From assembly GCA_030432695.1 (NCBI GenBank), contig JAUILN010000024.1, forward strand, positions 19,212 through 83,211: a stretch of DNA of 64,000 bases, given 5' to 3'. Below, in pieces: positions 52,084 to 60,766 of this stretch. Under the pieces are notes generated by a model. That model worked only from the letters and a program-made list of their open reading frames with translations, was not told where the DNA came from and searched no databases. The stretch comes from a bacterium (GTDB taxonomy: Bacteria; Planctomycetota; UBA1135; UBA2386). Every line of letters begins with the position of its first letter. Within the stretch, counting starts at the first letter, position 1. The translations under genes were made by a program, and so were the position numbers.

Positions 52084-52622
52084 GCGAGCCCTCGCCGCCG
52101 GATTCCCTGCTCGCCGCCGCGCGCCAGGGCGACGACCTCGCCGCCGCCGCCTTCGACCGGACCTGGCGCCCCCGCCTGCTGCGCTTCGCGCTCGGCTACC
52201 TCCGCGACCCGCACGACTGCGAAGACGCGGCACAGTCGATCCTGACCCGCGTGCTCACCGACCGCACCGACCCGGACAACCTGGAGACCTGGATCCTCCG
52301 CGTCGCCCGCAACCACTGCCTCAACCTCCGCCGCAGCCGTCAGCGGCGCCGCGACGCCGGCACGCTGCCGCCGGCCTCGGCGGTGGCCGGCACGGCGACC
52401 GGCTTCCTCACGCGGCTGGTCCAGGGCGAACGCGTCGAGGCGCTCGAACGCGCCTTCGCCTCGCTGCCCGACGGCGAGCAGGAAGCGCTGCGACTGCGCT
52501 ACGGCGAGGGGCTGTCGCGCGGCGAGATCGCGGCGATCGCCGAAGTCCCGGAGAGCACGGTCAAGTCACGGCTGTTCGAGGGGCTCCGCAAGCTGCGGGA
52601 GACGCTGGACCGAGCGGACTGA
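52080..52622 (+). CDS. ECF-type RNA polymerase sigma factor, paired with kinase 3
   Basis: 180 residues, close to the usual ECF length. Region 2: AFDRTWRPRLLRFALGYLRD, CEDAAQSILTRVLTDRTD, then TWILRVARNHCLNLRRSRQR. Region 4 (~125-175): FASLPDGEQEALRLRYGEGL followed by HTH SRGEIAAIAEVPESTVKSRL. The start is inside the kinase stop codon (ATGA), so the kinase and sigma factor are made in a coupled fashion, the reverse of the order in the other two pairs. Convergent with nhaA with a 9-bp gap. Confidence 0.93.
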   Translation: MSEPSPPDSLLAAARQGDDLAAAAFDRTWRPRLLRFALGYLRDPHDCEDAAQSILTRVLTDRTDPDNLETWILRVARNHCLNLRRSRQRRRDAGTLPPASAVAGTATGFLTRLVQGERVEALERAFASLPDGEQEALRLRYGEGLSRGEIAAIAEVPESTVKSRLFEGLRKLRETLDRAD

Positions 52623-52631
52623 TCGTGTGGA

Positions 52632-53936
52632 CTACGGCTCTCGGGGTGCACTCGACCCCGCGAACCGCAGCACCAGGAAGCCGAGCACTCCGGCCACGAG
52701 CGTGCCCAGCAGGATCCCGGTCTTTGCCCGAGACAGCAGCTCGTCTCCGTCCTGGAACGCCAGGTTGGCGACGAAGATCGACATCGTGAAGCCCATACCG
52801 GCCAGCAGACTCAACCCGGCGATCGAGCCGATCCCCACGCCTTCCGGCAGGCGGCCCGCCCCCAGACGAACCGCGACCCAGCACGCCCCGGTGACGCCGA
52901 GGAACTTGCCGCCGAGCAGGGCCGCGGCGATCGCGAGCACCAGCGGGTCGCTCGCCAGGTCTCCGAACGAATCGGCCTCGAAGACCACGCCCGCATTGCA
53001 GAGCGCGAAGATCGGCAGGACCAGCAGCGCGATCGGCGTCTCCAGCTTGGTCTCCCATCGCCTCAGGGGCGTGGTCGCGCGTCGCGCCTCCTGCGCCAGT
53101 TCTTCGGCCGCCTCGTGCTGCGCCTCGTCGGCCAGCGCGTCATCGGGTCCGTCGCGGCGCCGGTCACGCAGTCGCGAGAGCAGCCGCTTCGCGCGACGCT
53201 CGGCATCCCGTGCGGGAGTGTGGGTGCGCGCCGGCACCGTCATCGCGATCAACACCCCTGCGAGCGTCGCGTGGATCCCCGAGCGGAGCACGAACAACCA
53301 GAGCACCACGCCGAGCACTCCGTAGATCCACGGCCGCCTCGCCCCCAGCAGGTTGCACGCGGCCAGCACCGCCAGAACGACGAAGGCCCCGACGAGCGCC
53401 GTGAGGTCCAGCGACTGCGAGTAGAACGCCGCGATCACCAGCACCGCGCCGATGTCGTCGACGATCGCGAGGCCGACCAGGAACGCGACCAGCCCGCGCG
53501 ACACCCGGCCGCCGAGCAGGGCGAGCACCCCGATCGCGAAGGCGGTATCGGTCGCCATCGGAATCCCCCAGCCGTGCACGGCCTCGGCCGGCGCGAGCAG
53601 CCAATACAGGCCCGCGGGCGCGAGCATCCCGCCCAGCGCGGAGAACAGCAGGAGTCGGGCACGGGCCGCGTCGCGCAGCTCCCCCGCCAGCAGCTCGCGC
53701 TTGATCTCCAGGCCCAGCAGGAAGAAGAACAGCGCCATCAGGCCGTCGTTGACCCAATGCCGCAACGACAGCTCGAAACGCTCGGCGCCGAAGGTCAGGC
53801 CCAGCGGCGTGTGCAGGAACTGTTCGAACTCGTGGTTCCAGCTGCTGTTCGCCACGAACAGCGCCACCGCGGCGGCAACCAACAGCAGCGAGCTGGTGAA
53901 GACCTGCGCGGCCAGGAACCGCCGCAGCGGGCCCAT
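52632..53936 (-). CDS. nhaA: Na+/H+ antiporter NhaA
   Basis: 434 residues from the ATG at 53936; a TTG at 54008 preceded by AAGGG would add 24 residues. It expels Na+ in exchange for H+ across the cytoplasmic membrane. Twelve hydrophobic segments fit the fold. Functional motifs are intact: HWVNDGLMALFFFLLGLEIK, GIPMATDTAFAIGVLALLGG (the Thr132/Asp133 equivalents), GLAIVDDIGAVLVIAAF with the two essential transport aspartates, and a late SIAGLSLLAGMGFTMSIFVA segment. A hydrophilic insertion rich in Arg/Asp/Glu (~235-290) lies in the central cytoplasmic loop and is longer than in E. coli NhaA. Single gene. Confidence 0.96.
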   Translation of the reverse strand: MGPLRRFLAAQVFTSSLLLVAAAVALFVANSSWNHEFEQFLHTPLGLTFGAERFELSLRHWVNDGLMALFFFLLGLEIKRELLAGELRDAARARLLLFSALGGMLAPAGLYWLLAPAEAVHGWGIPMATDTAFAIGVLALLGGRVSRGLVAFLVGLAIVDDIGAVLVIAAFYSQSLDLTALVGAFVVLAVLAACNLLGARRPWIYGVLGVVLWLFVLRSGIHATLAGVLIAMTVPARTHTPARDAERRAKRLLSRLRDRRRDGPDDALADEAQHEAAEELAQEARRATTPLRRWETKLETPIALLVLPIFALCNAGVVFEADSFGDLASDPLVLAIAAALLGGKFLGVTGACWVAVRLGAGRLPEGVGIGSIAGLSLLAGMGFTMSIFVANLAFQDGDELLSRAKTGILLGTLVAGVLGFLVLRFAGSSAPREP

Positions 53937-54154
53937 GGCGCGGCGGAAGCGCCGTTCGATCGCGAGCGGTGTGCGGTTGGGGGTGGCGGTGTCCGACGAG
54001 CGTTCCAAGGATCGCCCTTGAGCCAAGCGTGCGGGTCCATCAATCCTCGGGCTGCATCCGCCGCCCGCTGCGAACCGCTCGAATCCGGGAATCCGCCTGA
54101 CATCTGGAGGGAGGCGCGCTTCGCTCCCTGCGGCACGCGCCCTCTCGAGCAGCC

Positions 54155-55978
54155 ATGACGGACGTCTCCCGACCCGCGCAGTCCGGACGAGGACTCGCCC
54201 TCCTCGTCGTCCACGGAATCGGCAATCCGGCCCCCGGTGAGACGGTGAACGGCCTCGCCGATGCGTGGTCGGCGCACGGCGACGAGTTCGAGGCCACCGC
54301 CACGCAGGAGGTCGTTCCGTTGCCCGACTACCGCGGCGACGACTCCGACGAACTCCGCACCTTCCCCTGCCACGTCCGCCGCGGCCGCTGGCGCGACCAC
54401 CCGGTGGTCCTCGCCGAGGTGTGGTGGGGCTCCCGTTCGCGGGCCCGCGACTTTCTCCCCGAGGGAGTCCGCGCGCTGGTCGAACTGGTCGGCCTGGTGG
54501 TCGGGCTCGGCACGGTCGGCGAAGCCGCGCGTGATCCACAGGCCAGCGGCTCAGTGCGCCGGGCGAGCACCCTGGCCCGCCTGGTCGCGCTGGTCCTCAC
54601 CGGACCGGTGCTGGCGCTCAACCTCACGCTGCTCGGCTGCACGCTCGGCCACGTCCTGGTCGAGACATGGTTCGATCGGCCAGCCGGCGAGCTGGGCAGG
54701 CGGATCGTGATGTCGACGATCACCGCCGGACTCGCCGGCGTCGCGATCTGGCGGTCGCGTGCCAGGGGCGGCCGGGCGCGGCGACCGATGTGGCTGTCTC
54801 TGGCGGTGATCGGAGTCGCCGGACTCCTGTGGATCCCGTTCTTCAATCCGGGCTGGACACGGCTCGGCGTGGTGCAGGTGGAAGCCCTGGCACTGACCTT
54901 CGCCGGGGCGGCGTGCCTGCAGATCGCGGTCGCGCTGAACTGGCTGGTCGGCTGGTGGCGGGATGGCAAGGAGATCGGTAGCCGCCAGCTCCTGGCGATC
55001 GTGCCGACGATCCAGTACGCGGCCTGGTGCCTGGTGATCCCGCTCGCCTGGTCGGTCCTCGCGCGTGGCCTGCCCGAGCAGACCCACCGCGAAACCACCC
55101 ACTTCCTCGACCTCGCGGTCCGCTACGACTGGCTGCCCTGGACCCTGCTGGGCGTGGTCGCCGCCGTGCTCGCCTACGAGTTCGTGGTCGGTCTGAAGCA
55201 GCCCCGCTCGTCGCGGCTGATCGTCTCGCGTCCTGCCGCCCTGCTCGGCACCGCACTCACCGCGATCGGCTCCGGCATGTCGCTGTTCGCGATCGCCGAC
55301 CGCTGGCTCGTCTCCGGTCCCGGCGTGGTCGACACCACCACCGGCGGCGCCTGGCGACTGTACCTCGCCGCCGTCGCGCTAGCCGCAGCCCCCTTCGTGC
55401 GCGTCGGCATCCACCTCGCGGAGGACGTGCTCTCGTATCTCAGGAAGTACACCGCCGCCAACAGCCTCGACCGCCACCGCCCGATCCGCTCCCGCTTCCG
55501 CCGCGTGGTCGAACACCTCCACGCCCACGAGCAGTTCGAGGCCGTGGTGGTCGTCGCCCACAGCCAGGGCACCGTGATCGCCATCGACGAACTCGCGGTC
55601 CCCTCCGACGGCGAGCGCGGCGTGGGCGTGTTCCGCCAACCGATCGCCGCGAGCGCCCGGGAGGCCTACGACGCGGTGTTCCGCGACCGCCCCACCACCC
55701 TGGTGACGATGGGCTCGCCGTTCTCGCATCTGTACCAGTACTACTTCCCGCAGCACTACCCGCGCGGCAAGGACAAGGCCTGGGACGCGCTTCGCGATCG
55801 CGTCGACCTGTGGGTCAACCTGTTCCGCGCCCACGACTACGTCGGCCAGGACGTGCAGCAGCTCCTCCCCGAGGACCACCAGATCAACATCTCGATCGGC
55901 AAGGGCGGGCATGTGGGCTACTGGACCAGTGCGAAGGTGCTGCGCCAGATCGAGCGGGCGCTGGCGGCGACGGTGTGA
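54155..55978 (+). CDS. Membrane protein with split alpha/beta-hydrolase signature
   Basis: 607 residues. The N-terminus starts like a lipase (LALLVVHGIGNPAPGE, ~15-30). Roughly seven hydrophobic helices follow between residues ~130 and ~430 (LVALVLTGPVLALNLTLLGC, LSLAVIGVAGLLWIPFF, LAYEFVVGL and others). The hydrolase pattern then resumes: VVVVAHSQGTVIAIDELA (~463-480) carries a GxSxG-like nucleophile box (His-Ser-Gln-Gly), followed by TTLVTMGSPFSHLYQYYFP and a C-terminal DHQINISIGKGGHVGYW with a candidate catalytic His. So transmembrane segments appear inserted into a hydrolase core. Function unknown; lipid or peptide ester hydrolysis at the membrane is plausible. The ORF ends 6 bp before the palindromic repeat. 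Confidence 0.78.
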   Translation: MTDVSRPAQSGRGLALLVVHGIGNPAPGETVNGLADAWSAHGDEFEATATQEVVPLPDYRGDDSDELRTFPCHVRRGRWRDHPVVLAEVWWGSRSRARDFLPEGVRALVELVGLVVGLGTVGEAARDPQASGSVRRASTLARLVALVLTGPVLALNLTLLGCTLGHVLVETWFDRPAGELGRRIVMSTITAGLAGVAIWRSRARGGRARRPMWLSLAVIGVAGLLWIPFFNPGWTRLGVVQVEALALTFAGAACLQIAVALNWLVGWWRDGKEIGSRQLLAIVPTIQYAAWCLVIPLAWSVLARGLPEQTHRETTHFLDLAVRYDWLPWTLLGVVAAVLAYEFVVGLKQPRSSRLIVSRPAALLGTALTAIGSGMSLFAIADRWLVSGPGVVDTTTGGAWRLYLAAVALAAAPFVRVGIHLAEDVLSYLRKYTAANSLDRHRPIRSRFRRVVEHLHAHEQFEAVVVVAHSQGTVIAIDELAVPSDGERGVGVFRQPIAASAREAYDAVFRDRPTTLVTMGSPFSHLYQYYFPQHYPRGKDKAWDALRDRVDLWVNLFRAHDYVGQDVQQLLPEDHQINISIGKGGHVGYWTSAKVLRQIERALAATV

Positions 55979-55984
55979 GCGCGT

Positions 55985-56029
55985 CGCGACTTTTACAACC
56001 CGTGCCTGGCACGCGTTGTAAAAGTCGCG
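55985..56029. repeat. Palindromic repeat unit B (core GTGCCTGGCAC)
   Basis: A 45-bp element: perfect 15-bp arms CGCGACTTTTACAAC (55985-55999) and complement (56015-56029), 2-nt spacers, core GTGCCTGGCAC (56002-56012). The core equals that of units A1/A2 but the arms differ completely. It spans the last codons and stop of pdeM on the minus strand and lies between two convergent genes. Confidence 0.9.
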
Positions 56030-56685
56030 GTCTCGACCACCACGTAGGAGCCGACCGCGAAGCAACGGTCTCCCCGGCCCGGCGCGACGATCTGCAGACC
56101 GGTGAACCCACCGAACGCCGGCAGCACGAGGCCGCGCCCGTCGCGCAGATGGAAGACCGGCACGCGCAGCCGGTCGGTGCGGGTGCCGAGCACGAGGCCT
56201 GGATGCACGTGGCCGGCGAGCCATGGGGAATCGGTCTCGCCTGCTCCAGGCGGAGCATGGCGGTAGTCGATGCCGTCCACCGCGTGCGGCTCGTCGACGA
56301 CGTGCAGACCGAGCGCTTCGACGCGGGCCGCGGCGTGCCGGTCGTGGTTGCCGGAGACCAGCGTAGGCTGCCAGTCGGCATGCTCGCGGAGCCACCTGCC
56401 GAGCGCTTCGAGGTTCGGGGCGTCCTCATCGAGCACGTGGTGGGTCAGGTCGCCCAGCACGGTCAGTCGCCGCGCACCGGAGCCGCGGAGCAGCTCGCCG
56501 AGCCGCCGCAGGTCGTCGGCGGTGGCACCATCGGGGATGCCACGCCCCACGCGGCGGAACGCGTCCTCCTTGCCGAGATGCACGTCGGCGACCAGCAGCT
56601 CGCCGGTCTTCGGGCGCAGCACGGCGCGGCCGGGTAGCAGACGCAGGACCTCACCCGCGAGCTGGATCTCGAGCGCGCCCTTCAT
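55993..56685 (-). CDS. pdeM: Ligase-associated metallophosphoesterase PdeM
   Basis: 230 residues from the ATG at 56685. Calcineurin-like metal motifs are complete: VADVHLGKEDAFR, LTVLGDLTHHVLDE, LVSGNHDRHAA and WLAGHVHPGLVL. With LLPGRAVLRPKTGELLVADV at the N-terminus it matches the PdeM subfamily of the ligase-associated repair cluster, thought to be a DNA end-processing nuclease or phosphodiesterase. It is the last cistron; its ATG overlaps the helicase stop (ATGA). The final ~12 codons are encoded by the palindromic repeat B, so the original C-terminus has probably been altered. Confidence 0.92.
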   Translation of the reverse strand: MKGALEIQLAGEVLRLLPGRAVLRPKTGELLVADVHLGKEDAFRRVGRGIPDGATADDLRRLGELLRGSGARRLTVLGDLTHHVLDEDAPNLEALGRWLREHADWQPTLVSGNHDRHAAARVEALGLHVVDEPHAVDGIDYRHAPPGAGETDSPWLAGHVHPGLVLGTRTDRLRVPVFHLRDGRGLVLPAFGGFTGLQIVAPGRGDRCFAVGSYVVVETATFTTRARHGL

Positions 56686-59156
56686 CGTGCGCCCCCCAGC
56701 ACGCCGTCGCCCGCCTCCAGCGTCTCGACCATCGCCCGCACCCGCTCCTCCCAACTCTCGCTCGACACGTGCTCACGCACCTTGTCGGCCCACAGCGGGA
56801 ACGCGAACGGCGTGAGCCGCGCCGGCCGGGTGACGACCACGCGCCGCTCCGCCAGTTCCGCCAAGGTCGCGCGCAGCCGCGTGAACTCCAGGCTGCGCTC
56901 CAACGCCTCGCGCCGCGCCTGTTCGAGCAACAGGCTGTCGGGCTCGTGCTTCACCAACACGTCATAGACCAGCCCCGCCGAGGCCTGCAGTTGCCGGGTG
57001 GTCTTGCGCCGCCGGGGATGCCCCTCGTGGACCAGGCCCGCGACCCGCGCGACCTCGCGGAAGTGCCGCCGCGCGAGTCCTGCCGCGTCGAGGCTGGCGA
57101 GGATGTCTTCGAGAAGGTTCTCCCCCGACAGCAGCTCGGTCCACTCGTCGTCCGCCACGCCGAGCCCGCGGCGCGCGCCCAACGACAGGCCCCAGTCGCT
57201 GCAGGTCGACACCACCGTCACCGCAGCCCGCCGCGTCAGTCGGTAGGACAGCAAGGTCGCGAGCCCTTCGTGCACCAGCCGGCCCGCAATGGGAAAGAGG
57301 AACGCGTGGTCGCCGTCGGGCAAGCGGATCCGCTCGATCAGCAGCTCGTCGGCGGCCGGCAAGCGCGACGCCTCGCGTTGCCGCGCGAGCAGCGGCCGCA
57401 GCTTCACCAGCTCGGGATTCCGCCCCCCGACGCTGCCCAGCACCTCGCGGATCTCGTGCGCCAACCGGTTCGACAGCGGCATCCGCCCGCCCATCCACCG
57501 CGCCACCTTGCCGGCCTTGGACCGGGCTGGACGGACCACCGCCTTGTCGGCTTCCACCCGCACCAGCTCGACGGTGCGGCCCGCGAAGGTGAATGCCTCA
57601 CCCGGTGCCAATCTGCCGAGGAACAGCTCCTCGACGCTGCCGAGCTCGCGTCCATTGCGCAGCACGACCCGGAGCGAGCCGAAGCTCGCAATGGTCCCGA
57701 TCGCCATCCGGTGGTCGCGCGCCGCCAATCTCGAGCCGCCCACGTAACGCCCCTTCTCTTCGCGGATCCGCGCGAAGCGCTCATACGCACTCAATGCCGG
57801 ACCGCCGAAGCAGCAGAACGCCAGGATGCGCTGCCATTCGTCGTCGGTGAGTTCCCGATAGGCGACCGTGCCGCGCACCTCGGCCAGCAACTCCGCGGCA
57901 ACGAAGCCGCCGCCCAGTGCGACCGTCACCACGTGCTGCGCCAACACGTCGAAAGGTCGCAGCAACGGTTCCCGCCCCTCGAACGACGAGCGGGCCAGCG
58001 CGCGCCGCGCCGCCGCGAACTCCACCAGCTCGAGTGCATGGGTCGGCACGCCGAGCACCCGGCTGACGCGTCCGGGCCCATGCCCACTGCGGCCCGCGCG
58101 CTGCGCCAACCGCGCGATGCCCTTCGGACTGCCCACCTGCACCACCAATTCCACCGGCGCGAAGTCGACGCCGAGATCCAGGCTCGAGGTCGCCACAGTG
58201 ATCCACAGCGAGCCGTCGGCCATACCGCGCTCGATGCGCAATCGCTCGTCGCGCTCGATCGAGCCGTGGTGCAGCCCGATCTCCGCCTGCCGCTCGTAGC
58301 GCAGATAGCGGAAGGCCTGGAACCACCGCTCGGCCTGGCTCCGCGTGTTGACGAACACGATCGCGCTCGGCACCGCGTCGAGCTCCGCGGCGACCTGCTC
58401 GGCGAGATGCAGGCCGAGGTGGCCGGCCCAGGGGAAGCGGCCCGCGTCGTCGGGCAGGATCGTCCGGCAGTCGATCTCTCGCGCTTTGGGACCGGCGACG
58501 ACCACGCCGGGCGCGCCGACTCCGACCAACGCCTCGAGCGCCAACCGCGGATCGCCGAGCGTCGCCGACAGGCCCCAGGTGCGAAGCCCCGGGGCGAGTG
58601 CCCGCAATCGCGCCAGCAGCAGTTCGGTCTGCGTGCCGCGCTTGGTGCCGAGCAGCTCGTGCCACTCATCGACCACCACCGTGTGCAGCGCGCCGAAGCG
58701 TTCCGGCGCGGTCTCGTGTGCGAGCAGCAGGCACGCCGACTCCGGGGTGGTGACCAACACCGTCGGCAGGCGCCGCGACTGCCGGGCCCGCAGCGCGCTG
58801 CTCGCATCGCCGGTCCGCACCTCGACGATCCAACCCGGTGCGAGCTCGGCGGCGACGTCGGCGAGCCCGGCGCCGAGGTCCTGCGCGAGGGCCCGCATCG
58901 GCGTGATCCACAGCACGGTCAGCGGCGGCGCATCGGCCCGACGGCGCGGCTTCCGACGCGCACGCTCGTCGGCCCATCCGGCGAGCAACGGCCCGAACCA
59001 CGCCGCGTGGGTCTTGCCGCAGCCGGTCGGCGCGTGGATCAACCCGCTCTCGCCCGCCAGCGAACGCCGCCACGCCTCGCGCTGGTAGGGGAACGGTTCG
59101 ATGCCCCGCGCCGCGAACCACGCCTCGACACGATCCAGTGCGCCACGCTCGCTCAT
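56682..59156 (-). CDS. Ligase-associated DExH-box DNA helicase (Lhr-like)
   Basis: 824 residues from the ATG at 59156. Superfamily 2 motifs: Q-like PFPYQREAWRRSLAGE, Walker A HAPTGCGKTHAAW (~40-50), TTPESACLL, Walker B VVVDEWHELLGTKRGTQTEL (~161), GLSATLGDP, then AIVFVNTRSQAERWFQAFRY and VI-type QRAGRSGHGPGRVSRV. The C-terminal ~350 residues, with FTFAGRTVELVRVEADKAVV, are the Lhr-type winged-helix and beta-sheet part. It is a 3'-5' ATP-driven translocase assumed to expose DNA ends for the adjacent nuclease and ligase. Both ends overlap neighbours by four bases, confirming the operon. Confidence 0.95.
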   Translation of the reverse strand: MSERGALDRVEAWFAARGIEPFPYQREAWRRSLAGESGLIHAPTGCGKTHAAWFGPLLAGWADERARRKPRRRADAPPLTVLWITPMRALAQDLGAGLADVAAELAPGWIVEVRTGDASSALRARQSRRLPTVLVTTPESACLLLAHETAPERFGALHTVVVDEWHELLGTKRGTQTELLLARLRALAPGLRTWGLSATLGDPRLALEALVGVGAPGVVVAGPKAREIDCRTILPDDAGRFPWAGHLGLHLAEQVAAELDAVPSAIVFVNTRSQAERWFQAFRYLRYERQAEIGLHHGSIERDERLRIERGMADGSLWITVATSSLDLGVDFAPVELVVQVGSPKGIARLAQRAGRSGHGPGRVSRVLGVPTHALELVEFAAARRALARSSFEGREPLLRPFDVLAQHVVTVALGGGFVAAELLAEVRGTVAYRELTDDEWQRILAFCCFGGPALSAYERFARIREEKGRYVGGSRLAARDHRMAIGTIASFGSLRVVLRNGRELGSVEELFLGRLAPGEAFTFAGRTVELVRVEADKAVVRPARSKAGKVARWMGGRMPLSNRLAHEIREVLGSVGGRNPELVKLRPLLARQREASRLPAADELLIERIRLPDGDHAFLFPIAGRLVHEGLATLLSYRLTRRAAVTVVSTCSDWGLSLGARRGLGVADDEWTELLSGENLLEDILASLDAAGLARRHFREVARVAGLVHEGHPRRRKTTRQLQASAGLVYDVLVKHEPDSLLLEQARREALERSLEFTRLRATLAELAERRVVVTRPARLTPFAFPLWADKVREHVSSESWEERVRAMVETLEAGDGVLGGAR

Positions 59157-60766
59157 CGCGCGCCCGCCTCCCGCGCCAACAGCTCGCGCAAGCTCGCCAG
59201 CGAATCGGCCTCCGCCACCGTCTTGTCGTGCCGCCACCGCGCCATCCGCGGGAAGCGCAGCGCCAACCCCGCCTTGTGCCGCGGCGACGGCTGGATGCCC
59301 TCGAACGCCAGCTCGAACACCAGCTCGGGCGTCACCGCCCGCACCGGCCCGAAGCGCTCGGTGATGTTGCGGCGCACGAACGCGTCGACCTTCCGGATCT
59401 CGGCATCGCTCAGCCCCGAGTAGGCCTTCGCCACCGGCACCAGCTCGCCGTCGTCGCCGTGCACCGCGAAGGTGTAGTCGGTGTAGAGCGAGGCCCGCCG
59501 GCCGTGGCCGCGCTGCGCATAGACCAGCACCGCGTCGACGGTGAACGGCTCGACCTTCCACTTCCACCAATCGCCGCGGGTCCGGCCGGCGCGGTAGGGG
59601 CTGCCTCGGCGTTTGAGCATCAGGCCTTCGACGCCGCGCGCGCGGCTCTCGGCGCGAAGCTCGGCGAGCGCCTCCCAGCGCTCGGCATCCACGACCTCGG
59701 CGACCGCGACCTCCGGACGGCCGAGCGCTTCGAGGACTTCACGGAGCCGCGCCTGCCGCTGCTCCAACGGGCGCTCGCGCCAGTCCTGCCCACCGAACTC
59801 CAGCAGGTCGTAGGCGATCATCCGGACCGGCACGTCCTGGCGCAGCTTCGCCCCCACCGACTTGCGCTGCAGCCGGCGCTGCAGGGAATGGAACGGCAAC
59901 GGCGCGCCATCCCGCCAGGCCAGCAGTTCGCCGTCGAGCACCGTCCCTGGAGGCAGCTCCGCGATCGCCGCGCTGATCTCGGGGAACGCCGCGTCGATCA
60001 CGTCTTCGCCGCGCGACCAGAGCAGGTGGCCCTCGCCGCGCCGCACCGCCTGCACGCGGATCCCGTCCCACTTCCACTCGGCAACGAAGTCGCGCGCCGC
60101 ACCGAGATCGCTCACCGATTCCGGAACGGGACTGGCCAGGAAGAACGGATAGGGCCGCAACGGGTCGTCCCCCGCCGCATCACCCGCCATCAGCCGCACG
60201 AACGCCGCAGGCTCCGGCTCCCAGCGCCCCGCCAACCGATGCGCCATCGTCGCCTGGTCGGTGCCGGCCAGCTCGGCCAGCGCACGGGCCACCAGACCGC
60301 GCGACACTCCGACCCGGAAGCCGCCGGTGATGAGTTTCACGTAGAGCAGGCGCTCGAGCAGATCGAAGCGGCGCCAGGTGGCGACGACCAGCTCCTCGCG
60401 GGCCGCGTCGTCGAGGTCGCGCAGCGCGAGCACGCGCTCCTCGATGACCTCGGCGAGCGACAGGCCATGCGCCTCGCCCTCGTCGCCGCGCCCCGGCGCC
60501 AGCAGCGCCACCGTCTCCGCCAGGTCGCCCACCGCGTCGTAGCACTCGTCGACCAACCACTCCGGCTGACCGCCGTGCTTCGCCACCCACGCCCGCATCT
60601 GCCGCGAGCCGACCACGCGGCGGCCCCTGCGGCCGAGCAGGTAGTGCAATGCCCAGGCGCCGTCGGCCGGATCGACCGCGCGGAAGTGGTCGCGCAAGGC
60701 CTCGAGCCGCGCGTTGGTCCTGCGCGTGCTGTCGAGGCGGCGATACAGCTCGGCGAAGCCTTTCAC
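59153..60766 (-). CDS. ATP-dependent DNA ligase of the ligase-associated repair cluster
   Basis: 537 residues from a GTG at 60766 that overlaps the exonuclease stop (GTGA). The N-terminal ~190 residues are the helical DNA-binding domain (FAELYRRLDSTRRTNARLEA, RFDLLERLLYVKLITGGFRV). The adenylation domain has motif I EWKWDGIRVQAVRRG with nucleophile Lys232, motif III VLDGELLAW and motif V GDWWKWKVEPFTVDAV. The OB domain follows (LYTDYTFAVHGDDGELVPVA, FELAFEGIQPSPRHKAGLAL, LRFPRMARWRHDK). It seals nicks using ATP, in addition to the housekeeping NAD ligase expected elsewhere. This is the type often named cisplatin-damage-response ligase. Confidence 0.95.
   Translation of the reverse strand: MKGFAELYRRLDSTRRTNARLEALRDHFRAVDPADGAWALHYLLGRRGRRVVGSRQMRAWVAKHGGQPEWLVDECYDAVGDLAETVALLAPGRGDEGEAHGLSLAEVIEERVLALRDLDDAAREELVVATWRRFDLLERLLYVKLITGGFRVGVSRGLVARALAELAGTDQATMAHRLAGRWEPEPAAFVRLMAGDAAGDDPLRPYPFFLASPVPESVSDLGAARDFVAEWKWDGIRVQAVRRGEGHLLWSRGEDVIDAAFPEISAAIAELPPGTVLDGELLAWRDGAPLPFHSLQRRLQRKSVGAKLRQDVPVRMIAYDLLEFGGQDWRERPLEQRQARLREVLEALGRPEVAVAEVVDAERWEALAELRAESRARGVEGLMLKRRGSPYRAGRTRGDWWKWKVEPFTVDAVLVYAQRGHGRRASLYTDYTFAVHGDDGELVPVAKAYSGLSDAEIRKVDAFVRRNITERFGPVRAVTPELVFELAFEGIQPSPRHKAGLALRFPRMARWRHDKTVAEADSLASLRELLAREAGAR

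Noticed and set aside
56769..59423. 884-codon plus-strand frame in the repair operon
   Set aside because: Antisense shadow of the helicase gene, which has all SF2 motifs.
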